Source of the DNA: AP-15 sp963818695
GTDB taxonomy: Bacteria > Pseudomonadota > Alphaproteobacteria > ATCC43930 > CGMCC-115725
Length of the DNA stretch: 64,000 nucleotides
Reading direction: 5' to 3'
NCBI GenBank assembly: GCA_963818695.1
Contig: CAWFTG010000001.1
Coordinates: 558,001 to 622,000, forward strand
Positions within the stretch are counted from its first letter, which is position 1, and the number at the start of each line of letters is the position of its first letter. Position numbers and translations under genes: made by a program. Shown here in pieces: positions 55,581 to 63,039 of the stretch. A model generated the notes under the pieces. The model did no database searches. It had not been told where the DNA came from and saw only the letters and a list, made by a program, of their open reading frames with translations.

Positions 55581-55900
55581 TCAGTTCAGCTGATCGAGTT
55601 CGTCGATGAAGCCGGCGATTATCGACAGGCCTTTGGACCAGAAGGACGGGTCGGCGACATCGAGGCCGAACGGTGCGAGCAGCTCGCGATGCCGCATCGT
55701 GCCGCCCGCGCGCAGCATTTCGAGATAGCGCTCGGCGAAACCTTGGTGCGTCCTCATAGACCGCGTAAAGCGAGTTAACGAGGCAATCGCCGAACGCCTA
55801 GGCGTAGACATAGAACGGCGTATGGATGAAGTGCGGGATGTAGGACCAGTAATGACGGTAGACGCCGTCGAGGCGCACCGGCCACAAAGCCGGACGCGGC
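55581..55900 (-). pseudogene. Oligoendopeptidase F (M3 family), C-terminal fragment
   Basis: About 100 codons read GVYRHYWSYIPHFIHTPFYV then YA, a TAG, AFGDCLVNSLYAVYEDA, a frame change, and HQGFAERYLEMLRAGGTMRH, RELLAPFGLDVADPSFWSKG and LSIIAGFIDELDQLN. This is the C-terminal section of PepF-type oligoendopeptidases, beyond the zinc site. The TAG replaces a conserved Tyr in the family's YAYAFGDCLV stretch. The catalytic HExxH region is absent. Confidence 0.8.
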
Positions 55901-55942
55901 AACCAAGCCGCCCGACGCCACCGGATCTCAACCACGGGCGGA

Positions 55943-56137
55943 TTGGTTGATATAAACTCCGCATCAGCCGAGGAACTCGACAAGCTGCCGGGTGTCGAGC
56001 CCGCCCCTGCGAAGGCGATCATTGCCAACCGGCCGTACAATGGGAAGGATGATCTCACGCAACGCAAAATCATCCCACCGAACGTCTATAGCCAGATCAA
56101 GGACAAGATCATCGCTCGGCAGGGACCAACGAAGTAG
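55943..56137 (+). CDS. Helix-hairpin-helix domain fragment, ComEA-like
   Basis: The 64-codon frame reads VDINSASAEELDKLPGVEPA, KAIIANRPYNGKDDLTQRKI, then IPPNVYSQIKDKIIARQ, the helix-hairpin-helix fold found in ComEA-type DNA-binding proteins. Full-length family members start with a signal peptide and linker; here the open frame begins next to the oligopeptidase scrap, starting at a TTG, with no signal. It could be the remains of a secreted DNA-binding protein or a small intact gene with an unusual start. Its left neighbour is on the opposite strand. Confidence 0.7.
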   Translation: MVDINSASAEELDKLPGVEPAPAKAIIANRPYNGKDDLTQRKIIPPNVYSQIKDKIIARQGPTK

Positions 56138-56364
56138 TCAACGTCCGTAACCTTGTCGCGTTAGTCCGTTGCGCGGCTGCAAACATGGTTGCGGGCCCGG
56201 GCGAGGATACGGATCCGCGAGAGCGCAATCCCCGAAATCGCCGGGTGGTTGCGTGCCACCGACGATTCTGTTTACCTTTCCTGTAGCGGGCGCCGCCAAG
56301 CGTCTCGCTCCAGCAGGGGGCGTCGGCGGCAACATTGGCGGCTCCGCGCTGAAAGCAGTATGAT

Positions 56365-56586
56365 TTGGGAACTGTCGGCAATACGATCGCCGATGTTGTC
56401 GGCGGCGGCGTAGGCGCACAGATCATGGGTCAATTCCTCGGCGGAGGAGCGGAAGCGGCCGGCGCGGAAGGCTTTGATATCGGTTCCATTATCGGCCAGA
56501 TCGCTTCCGGCGGTGTGGGCGGGGGCATCCTGATGGTGATCGTAGGGCTGATCAAGCAGGCCATGGGCGGTCAGAAGGCCGTCTGA
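56365..56586 (+). CDS. Small glycine-rich hypothetical protein (front part in another frame)
   Basis: The frame from TTG 56365 gives 73 residues: GTVGNTIADVVGGGVGAQIM, GQFLGGGAEAAGAEGFDIGS and IIGQIASGGVGGGILMVIVG, then LIKQAMGGQKAV. Repeated Gly-xxx-Gly spacing suggests membrane-inserting or self-associating helices. Just before it, in a different frame (56252-56359), AAKRLAPAGGVGGNIGGSAL followed by KAV reads as the natural beginning of the same protein, so a one-base shift near 56360 is likely. Function unknown. Confidence 0.55.
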   Translation: MGTVGNTIADVVGGGVGAQIMGQFLGGGAEAAGAEGFDIGSIIGQIASGGVGGGILMVIVGLIKQAMGGQKAV

Positions 56587-56704
56587 ACAGGCTGGCGCAT
56601 GGCATCGCTCAAAAGACTGCAAGCGGTGGCGCGTCGGCAACCTACCATGCGATAAGTGTGGACCTCTCTGCCGGGGCGAGTGCGATGTCGAGAGCGGCCG
56701 CAGT

Positions 56705-58150
56705 ATGATTTCTCGACACTCGCCGAGCTTCCCGTCGACCACGCTACGGCGGAGGGTCCTATTCTGCTGCGTATGCTGCCTCCTTGTCCTGGATGTGCCC
56801 GACCGCGCCTCGGGTCAGTACAGCAGCGGCGGATACAGCCGTCCCGGCGGCGGATCGACTTCCAACTACTCGGCGCCGAGCCGTAGGACACCGGTCAGCA
56901 GCAGCGGCGGATACAGTCGGCGACCCTATTCGGGCACCGGCTATAGTACGGGCTCGTCCGGAGATCGGGCTGTTTCCCGCAACCTATCGTCGCAGGCGCT
57001 GCGCGACTATCAGGCGGCGCAGCGGCCTCCAGAGACGTCCCGCCGGCCGGCCGCTTATCCCGGCGGCTACGACTGGGCGGGGGAAGCACCGCGCCGGCCG
57101 CCGATCTGGGGAGGGGAGCAGCCAACGAGGATGGCGAGAAGACCGGCGTTGCCGGGTTCGGGACCGTTGACGGCGGTGGCATTGTGGGCGGCGCTGAATT
57201 CCCTGTCGTCGCCCAGCTCTGCCCAGTATTTCCATAACTACCAAACCGATCCCGGCTATATGCAATGGCGTCGGGAGGCCGATCGCGAGGCGGGTCACAA
57301 TCCGACGGTAGCAGCCAAGCTCAATCAGCTCGACACCCAGCTGGCCCAAATGGAGGGGCAGCCGCGCAACCCATCCGCGGCAGCCCCCGCCCGGACGCCC
57401 GCACCGAGGGGTGGGTCGGGTTTCATATGGCCCGTCCTTTTCATCGGTATCGTCATCCTGCTGCTGCTGTGGTTGTGGCGGCGCCGCATGTCTCACCCGG
57501 CTACCGCCGCAGCCGTTCCCGGCCTTACCGGCAGCGCGGCCACGCGTTTCCGTGTCGGCATGACCATGCCCGTCGATCCGTCGCCGTTTCTGCTGGCTGC
57601 CGGATTGACCAAAGTGCAGCCGCCGGAGGGCAGCAGCATGATCAGCGTCGAAGTCGTGGGCCTGCTGCGCGAAGACGGCGTGCTGCTGCATCGCCTTTTC
57701 CTGCCGGGCGGCAAGGCATTCTTTCAGCTCCATCTCGGCGCCGACGGCCAACCGGACGAATGCCGGTACTTTTCACGCCTGGACGAGGTCACCCCGGCGG
57801 ATAGTCAGGAGTGGGGGCTGTGGCTTGATCCCGCGCAAGGCATGATCGGGTGGCCATCGTTTCAGACCAAGGATGGCAAGATGTACGGGCGCGTCTGGGC
57901 GCCGGGGAACAGCCGAGTTCCGCCGCGAAAAATGGAGGAGACGCTGCAATACGTGGACCACACCGAACAGCGGCAATTGCAGATAATGCTTTACGGCGGC
58001 CCCACAGAGGGCGCACCGCCCGCCCCTCAGACCGAGTACATTCTCGTCAGCGCCATCGAGGCGGCGGGCCAGGCGTGGGTCGAGATCGATGCCGGCATCG
58101 ACATCAACCCAGCAGCGCTGACGCTGCCGAGCGTCCCGCTGGCCGCCTGA
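56705..58150 (+). CDS. DUF2491 family protein (YjfK-like) with long N-terminal extension
   Basis: A 481-residue protein. The N-terminal part has a hydrophobic segment (LFCCVCCLLVLDV, about 19-31), then a low-complexity Gly/Ser/Tyr region with repeated SSGGYSR-type units (about 40-85), a proline-rich stretch, and a membrane helix (GFIWPVLFIGIVILLLLWLW). After basic residues comes the DUF2491 domain: FLLAAGLTKVQPPEGSSMIS, FLPGGKAFFQLHLGADGQPD, ECRYFSRLDEVTPADSQEWG, and YILVSAIEAAGQAWVEIDAG at the end. E. coli YjfK is the simpler relative. The gene is followed closely by DUF350 and PspA-family genes, so it belongs to an envelope-stress-type cluster. Confidence 0.85.
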   Translation: MISRHSPSFPSTTLRRRVLFCCVCCLLVLDVPDRASGQYSSGGYSRPGGGSTSNYSAPSRRTPVSSSGGYSRRPYSGTGYSTGSSGDRAVSRNLSSQALRDYQAAQRPPETSRRPAAYPGGYDWAGEAPRRPPIWGGEQPTRMARRPALPGSGPLTAVALWAALNSLSSPSSAQYFHNYQTDPGYMQWRREADREAGHNPTVAAKLNQLDTQLAQMEGQPRNPSAAAPARTPAPRGGSGFIWPVLFIGIVILLLLWLWRRRMSHPATAAAVPGLTGSAATRFRVGMTMPVDPSPFLLAAGLTKVQPPEGSSMISVEVVGLLREDGVLLHRLFLPGGKAFFQLHLGADGQPDECRYFSRLDEVTPADSQEWGLWLDPAQGMIGWPSFQTKDGKMYGRVWAPGNSRVPPRKMEETLQYVDHTEQRQLQIMLYGGPTEGAPPAPQTEYILVSAIEAAGQAWVEIDAGIDINPAALTLPSVPLAA

Positions 58151-58162
58151 ACCGAGTCACGC

Positions 58163-58603
58163 ATGAGCCCCGCATCCGACGGCACCGGCTCCGCCATTCT
58201 CGACGCGCTCGGCGCCGGCCTGCCGATGCTGCTGCTGCAGTTTCTGTTGGTGCTGGCGCTGTTGGTGGCCGGTATCTTTATCTATATGGCTGTCACCCCG
58301 TTTCACGAGCGCGACCTGTTGCGCAACGGCAATCCCGCCGCGGCGACGGTGCTCGGGGGCGCTCTCGTCGCATTGGCAATCCCGCTTGCCGCACTGCTGG
58401 CCACGACCGCTGCGTTGCTCGACATCTTGGTGTGGGGGGTGGTGGCCGTCCTGCTTCAACTATTGACGGTCACGATATCATTGCATTTGCTTCGCGGGAT
58501 GCGCGCGATGATCGAAGCTGGACAGGTTGCCGCGGCAATTCCGCTGGTCGCTGCTCAAATCTCAATTGGTCTTCTGAATGCTGCGGCGATGGTGCCGGCT
58601 TGA
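58163..58603 (+). CDS. DUF350 family membrane protein (YjfL-like)
   Basis: A 146-residue inner-membrane protein with four hydrophobic segments: LPMLLLQFLLVLALLVAGIF, GALVALAIPLAALLATTAAL, LVWGVVAVLLQLLTVTISLH and AAAIPLVAAQISIGLLNAAA. DUF350 proteins have two similar halves of two helices, and the FHERDLLRNGNPAAATVLGG link is typical. The E. coli relative YjfL sits between YjfK and YjfM. Function unknown. It lies 12 bases after the DUF2491 gene and 24 bases before the PspA-type gene. Confidence 0.88.
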   Translation: MSPASDGTGSAILDALGAGLPMLLLQFLLVLALLVAGIFIYMAVTPFHERDLLRNGNPAAATVLGGALVALAIPLAALLATTAALLDILVWGVVAVLLQLLTVTISLHLLRGMRAMIEAGQVAAAIPLVAAQISIGLLNAAAMVPA

Positions 58604-58627
58604 TCGCAACAAACGAGGAGGAGGCTC

Positions 58628-59404
58628 ATGCTCACTTTCATCAGCAACCTGGTCGGGGTTAAGGCCGACAAAGCAATGCAGACCGGCATCGAGGCGCTCG
58701 TGCGCTGGGACCCGCAATCAGCCAGCGAGGCGGAGCTGCGCACGATGGAGCAGCATCTCGACGATCTCGGCCGGCAAGTAGCCAATGCAAGGCAGAGCTA
58801 TGACCGGGAGCGGAAGGAGGCCGACGCGATCCAAGCGCTGTCGGCACAGCGCATGGCGGCGGCTGAGCAACTACAGAGACAGATAGAGGCGGAGCCCGAC
58901 GCTGCGCGCAAAGCCTCGCTCGGGCGCAGTCTGGAGACTCTGGTCGCGATGCTCGAGCAAATGACACCGGAGATCGAGCGCGAAAAGAAGGACGCCGTCG
59001 ACGCCAAGGATTTCCTCGAGACGCTGGAGAAGACTTATGCCGAAGCAGGCGGCAAGCTGAAACAGGGCCGGTCCGAGTTGGAACGCGCCCGCAGGGACAT
59101 GGCGCGTGCCGGGCAACAGCGTCAAGTGGCCGAGCAGCAAGCCGAGGCGGCGCGGCGTGCAGCGGGCCTGACCAGTGCGACGAGCAGCATGACGGTTGCT
59201 TTGAAGGCGATGCAAGAGGCCGCCGCGCGTGATCTCGCCTCGGCGGATGCGGCGACGGCGAAGGCAAAATTGCTGCGCCCGACACAACCGGAGCACGATG
59301 ACCCGAACATCGCCGGTGCCCTCGCCGCGGTATCCGGCAAATCTGCAGCCCCGCAGAGTGTGAGCGACCGGCTTGCGGCACTCAGGGCGCGAGGCGGGGG
59401 CTGA
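58628..59404 (+). CDS. PspA/IM30 family coiled-coil protein (YjfJ-like)
   Basis: A 258-residue, almost entirely helical protein. A short amphipathic start (MLTFISNLVGVKADKAMQTG) is followed by long charged coiled-coil stretches rich in Ala, Glu, Gln and Arg (about 35-195, for example LETLEKTYAEAGGKLKQGRS), then a proline-containing flexible tail. This is the pattern of the PspA/YjfJ group, membrane-associated ESCRT-III-like scaffolds. GGAGGAGG precedes the start. It is the last gene of the DUF2491-DUF350-PspA operon, and it should coat the inner membrane. Confidence 0.82.
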   Translation: MLTFISNLVGVKADKAMQTGIEALVRWDPQSASEAELRTMEQHLDDLGRQVANARQSYDRERKEADAIQALSAQRMAAAEQLQRQIEAEPDAARKASLGRSLETLVAMLEQMTPEIEREKKDAVDAKDFLETLEKTYAEAGGKLKQGRSELERARRDMARAGQQRQVAEQQAEAARRAAGLTSATSSMTVALKAMQEAAARDLASADAATAKAKLLRPTQPEHDDPNIAGALAAVSGKSAAPQSVSDRLAALRARGGG

Positions 59405-59461
59405 TATTTTCCGGTAACAGCGACAGCTTGAGCGGTTGAACGTCGAGTAGGCGAGGAGGCC

Positions 59462-60181
59462 CTAGTCGGCATCATGGAAGATGATGCCGAGCGTGTAACG
59501 CTGGCCTGAGCGCAGGCGGCTGACGCCGTGGCGCATGGTTACGCGATAGGGTCCGCGGGTGCCTTCGACCGGCCGATGGTGGACCGGGAAGATCACCGCC
59601 TCGCCCTGCTGCAAAGGCACGACTTCGCCTCGCGATTGCGCCCGCGGCCGCTGCTCGACGAGCAGGAACTCACCGCCGGTGAAGTCCGCCTCCGGGTCAC
59701 TGAGCAGCACCGTCAATTGCAGTGGGAACACCAGATCGCCGTAGAGGTCCTGGTGCAGGCAGTTGTAGTCGCCGGGCCCGTATTTGAGCAGAAGCGGCGT
59801 CGGCCGCTTCTGGCCGGCTTTGTGGCATCGCTCGAGGTAGACGGCGAGCGAGGGGGGAAACCGCCCCTCTTCGCTCAGCCGTTCCCGCCAGCGATTGGCG
59901 ATCGGTGCGAGATGCGGGTAGATCGCTTGACGCAGCCGCTCGACCACCCTCGGCAGCGGGTAGCGAAAATACTGGTACTCGCCGCGGCCGAAAGCGTGAC
60001 GCTGCATGATCACACGACTGCGAAAAACCTCCTCCCGGGGGTATAGCGCGGCGATTTCGCAGCACTCTCCCTTGGTCAGCAGTTGTGGGGTGATCGCGTA
60101 GCCCCGCTCATCGAGCGATCCGGCGACTTCCCGCCATTCGATCAGATCGGCGGCGGGTTTGTCGCTAAGCTGCCGCCTCAT
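59462..60181 (-). CDS. 2-oxoglutarate/Fe(II) oxygenase, DUF2086 (Oxygenase-NA) type
   Basis: A 239-residue dioxygenase with the DUF2086 pattern: RSRVIMQRHAFGRGEYQYFR, PIANRWRERLSEEGRFPPSL, then the iron site DYNCLHQDLYGDLVFPLQL with H-x-D, TGGEFLLVEQRPRAQSR, PVHHRPVEGTRGPYRVTMRH with the second His region, and TLGIIFHDAD. The family is thought to act on nucleic acid. Its gene begins 17 bases inside the end of ada, on the same strand, so the two are translationally coupled, which parallels ada-alkB. It may repair alkylated DNA or RNA. Confidence 0.88.
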   Translation of the reverse strand: MRRQLSDKPAADLIEWREVAGSLDERGYAITPQLLTKGECCEIAALYPREEVFRSRVIMQRHAFGRGEYQYFRYPLPRVVERLRQAIYPHLAPIANRWRERLSEEGRFPPSLAVYLERCHKAGQKRPTPLLLKYGPGDYNCLHQDLYGDLVFPLQLTVLLSDPEADFTGGEFLLVEQRPRAQSRGEVVPLQQGEAVIFPVHHRPVEGTRGPYRVTMRHGVSRLRSGQRYTLGIIFHDAD

Positions 60182-61241
60182 CGCTCTGCTCCGACGCGAC
60201 TGCGGCGCGCTCTCGCGCGAGCAGCTCCCGCTTGCGCTCCAATCCCCAACGATAGCCGCCGAGATCGCCGTCGCTGCGGATCACCCGGTGGCACGGCACG
60301 ATCAGAGCGAGCTTGTTCGCGGCGCAGGCCTGAGCGACTGCGCGGACGGCTTTTGGCTGGCCGAGCGCGGCGGCGATCTCGGTATAGCTCGCGGTCTTGC
60401 CGAGCGGGATCTTTTGCAACGCGCGCCACACCCGCGCCTGGAACGCGGTGCCCTGGATATCGAGCGGCAGATCGAGGTTCCGGTCGGGAGCAGTGATGAA
60501 ATGCACGATCCGGTCGGCCCAGTCTTTGAGCCCGCCGTCTTCGGCAATGACCTTCGCGGCAGGGAAGCGTTGCCGCAGGCTGGCTTCCAGGCTCTCGCGA
60601 TCATCGGCGAGCGCGGTCATGCAGATGCCACGGTCGGTCGCGGCCACCAATGCCCAGCCGAGCGAGGTCTCGACCGTGACAAAACGGATCGTCTGGCCGA
60701 GACCGCCGCGTTGCCGCGCGCCGGGCGTCATGCCGAGCCCTGCCGCAGCCGAGTCATAGGCGCGCGAACTCGAGCCGAAGCCCGACGCGTAAATCGCCTC
60801 AGTGACCGGCTGACCGGTCTCGAGTTTGTCGGCGAGACGGCCGAGCCGGTGGGTCCGCGCGTAGTCGCGCGGCGTCGCGCCGGTGATCTGCTTGAAAACC
60901 CGGTGGAAATGAAAGGGACTGATGCCTGCAGCATCGGCGAGCTCGGCGAGGCTCGGGATCGGCTCGCTGTTCCGCAACAGCGCGCACGCCCTCTCGACCG
61001 CGGCGACATGCCGCGAAGCAGAGGTGCCGTCAGTCGGTCGGCAGCGCTTGCAGGGCCGCAGTCCCGCCGCCTCGGCCGCTGCCGTCGTCTCGAAGAACAT
61101 CGTGTTCCGGCGCAGCGGCAGCCGCGATGCGCAGCCCGGCCGGCAATAAACCCCGGTCGTGCGGACACCGTAATAGAACTTGCCGTTCGCGCCGGCGTCG
61201 CGCCGCCCGAGCGCCGCCCAGCATTGCTCGAAATCCAACAT
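60165..61241 (-). CDS. ada: Bifunctional transcriptional regulator/O6-methylguanine-DNA methyltransferase (Ada)
   Basis: A 358-residue full Ada protein. I chose the ATG at 61241 because GGAGGAGG lies five bases upstream; a GTG at 61247 sits inside it. The N-terminal zinc site has C33 and C37 (GVYCRPGCASR) and C64 and C67 (PCKRC), with spacings like E. coli Ada. The AraC-type DNA-binding domain follows (ADAAGISPFHFHRVFKQITG). The methyltransferase domain has PCHRVIRSDGDLGGYRWG with the methyl-accepting Cys. It repairs methyl phosphotriesters and O6-methylguanine and then activates its own regulon, probably including DUF2086. Confidence 0.95.
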   Translation of the reverse strand: MLDFEQCWAALGRRDAGANGKFYYGVRTTGVYCRPGCASRLPLRRNTMFFETTAAAEAAGLRPCKRCRPTDGTSASRHVAAVERACALLRNSEPIPSLAELADAAGISPFHFHRVFKQITGATPRDYARTHRLGRLADKLETGQPVTEAIYASGFGSSSRAYDSAAAGLGMTPGARQRGGLGQTIRFVTVETSLGWALVAATDRGICMTALADDRESLEASLRQRFPAAKVIAEDGGLKDWADRIVHFITAPDRNLDLPLDIQGTAFQARVWRALQKIPLGKTASYTEIAAALGQPKAVRAVAQACAANKLALIVPCHRVIRSDGDLGGYRWGLERKRELLARERAAVASEQSDEAAA

Positions 61242-61314
61242 CGTCACCTCCTCCGCATCCCAATGAGCCCAAGATGGAGGAGAGGAGTGTCCTACTCTAT
61301 CCGCCGCTTGCTTT

Positions 61315-62265
61315 TTAATTCGGTCGGATCGCGTACCGCTTCGGTAGCATCGCGTGGATGCCCTTGTTGCCGTCGACCAATTGGGTGACCCGCATGTCGA
61401 CGGCGAGGCTGCAGAACATGTAGGCGTCCTCGGGCGTGAGGCCGAGGCGCTCGCCGATCAGCGCGATCATCTCGCGCAACGCCGTTTTCGCCGCATCGTC
61501 GAGGTCCTCGTCGAAACCCATCGTGATGTGGTGCGACGGCGTCTCGGCTCGCGGAAGGTCGAGTTTCAGGTCTTTGCGCAGCACCAGACGAAAGGTGCCG
61601 CAGAGGGCGGTTTCCAGCGCCGTCACGCAGACCTCGCCGTCGCCCTGCACGCCGTGTCCGTCGCCGGCCGAAAACAGCGCTCCCGGCGCCCACACCGGCA
61701 GGTACAAGGTCGTGCCGGCGACCAATTCCTTCAAATCCATGTTGCCGCCAAACTCGCGCGGCACGATCGAGGTCACCGCGCCATAAACCGGCGGCGGCGC
61801 CACCCCCATCACCCCGAAAAACGGCGCCAGCTCGATCTCCGCGCCCCAGGGCACGGTGGCCACGCCGCGCTGGCGGTCGACGGCGGTATGCCAGATCCGG
61901 CGGATCGGGAAATCTTCGGGCAACGTCCCGGCGAGCGGCCTGATCCGCGTGTACCCCCAATTCTGCCGGGGGTCGATCGCCAGGATCTGGATTTCGAGCA
62001 CGTCACCCGGCTCGGCGCCTTCGACCGCAATCGGCCCCGTCAGGATGTGGGCGCCGAGGCGCGGCTCGAGCGCGCGCTGAATCGCCAGGTGGTCGGGTAG
62101 AATTTCGAATTTGCCCTCCTGTGGCAGCACATCGGGCCCGCCCGAGACGCAATCCATTGTCACCGTGTCGCCCGAGGCGACGGTCAGCACGGGCTTCAGC
62201 CCGGCATCGAAAAAGCCCCAGTGACAGGTCTCCGGGCTCGCCCGCAATACATGATGCTGCGACAT
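61315..62265 (-). CDS. Acetamidase/formamidase family protein
   Basis: A 316-residue protein of the FmdA/AmdA family: HHVLRASPETCHWGFFDAGL at the front, DTVTMDCVSGG, HILTGPIAVEGAEPGDVLEI, FGGNMDLKELVAGTTLYLPV, and GDGHGVQGDGEVCVTALETA, whose conserved His and Asp residues form the active-site metal cluster. The ATG at 62265 follows GGGAGAG. It hydrolyses formamide, acetamide or related short amides. Nitrogen release from small amides fits the nitrogen-scavenging content of the window, but the gene is not linked to those operons. Confidence 0.9.
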   Translation of the reverse strand: MSQHHVLRASPETCHWGFFDAGLKPVLTVASGDTVTMDCVSGGPDVLPQEGKFEILPDHLAIQRALEPRLGAHILTGPIAVEGAEPGDVLEIQILAIDPRQNWGYTRIRPLAGTLPEDFPIRRIWHTAVDRQRGVATVPWGAEIELAPFFGVMGVAPPPVYGAVTSIVPREFGGNMDLKELVAGTTLYLPVWAPGALFSAGDGHGVQGDGEVCVTALETALCGTFRLVLRKDLKLDLPRAETPSHHITMGFDEDLDDAAKTALREMIALIGERLGLTPEDAYMFCSLAVDMRVTQLVDGNKGIHAMLPKRYAIRPN

Positions 62266-62287
62266 CGACAAACTCTCCCTTTGTTGG

Positions 62288-62914
62288 CTAGAGCTCCCGG
62301 GTGCGGCGGGCCATTGCGTCCTCCCACAGGTTGTCGCGGTCGTCGTCAAAGACGAGCTTCGGCTCCTCGGGAGTGGTGAACCAGTTGTGACGCGCCAGCT
62401 CGCCCTCGAGCTGACCGGGTCCCCAGCCGGCATAACCGAGCGCAAAGAGGCTCTTCTCAGGACCCTGATTATGGCCGATGTCGAGCAGGACCTGACGGCT
62501 CGCGGTCATCGCTACCCGACCGTCGACATCCACGGTCTCGGCGCGGTGATATTCGGCGCTGTGGACGACAAAGCCCAGTTCCGGCTGCACCGGACCGCCG
62601 GCGAAGACGCGCAGAATGCCCGCTACGTCGGCGTCATCATCACCGGTCGCCTCCAGCAAGGCCGCAATCGAACGCTCGCCGACGGGGCGGTTTATCACGA
62701 CCCCCAAGGCGCCCTCCTTATCGTGCCGTACCATCAGAATGACGGTATGGGCAAAACGCGGATCGCCGATCGTCGGTGCTGCGATCAGCAATTGCCCGGC
62801 GAGCGAAGTCGTATCCGAATGCTCGGGTGGAGCTGCTCCGAGGACGAACAGCGCCGCCAGCAGCGATACGAGCGCGGCCAACTTGCGGTGGCGGGAAAGG
62901 CGAGGAACAAACAT
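62288..62914 (-). CDS. YqgE/AlgH family protein with an N-terminal signal peptide
   Basis: A 208-residue protein with the YqgE (DUF179) domain: LAGQLLIAAPTIGDPRFAHT, VILMVRHDKEGALGVVINRP, VFAGGPVQPELGFVVHS, and ALGYAGWGPGQLEGELARHN, all highly characteristic. Before it lies a basic start and hydrophobic run (MFVPRLSRHRKLAALVSLLA, then ALFVLGAAPPEHS), which looks like a cleavable signal peptide. Most YqgE proteins are described as cytoplasmic, so an exported one is unusual. The ATG at 62914 is used; a TTG six bases earlier is in frame. 22 bases separate it from the acetamidase gene. Confidence 0.9.
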   Translation of the reverse strand: MFVPRLSRHRKLAALVSLLAALFVLGAAPPEHSDTTSLAGQLLIAAPTIGDPRFAHTVILMVRHDKEGALGVVINRPVGERSIAALLEATGDDDADVAGILRVFAGGPVQPELGFVVHSAEYHRAETVDVDGRVAMTASRQVLLDIGHNQGPEKSLFALGYAGWGPGQLEGELARHNWFTTPEEPKLVFDDDRDNLWEDAMARRTREL

Positions 62915-63039
62915 GCGCAACTCTACCTCGCCCGTCGGCGGCCCGAAAAGAACATTGCAAAAATGCCGATTTCCCGCGGCTTGAGCGCCCCTCCTGCAGT
63001 GCTAAGATCGACACACACGCAGCAGGGAGTCTCGAGCCG

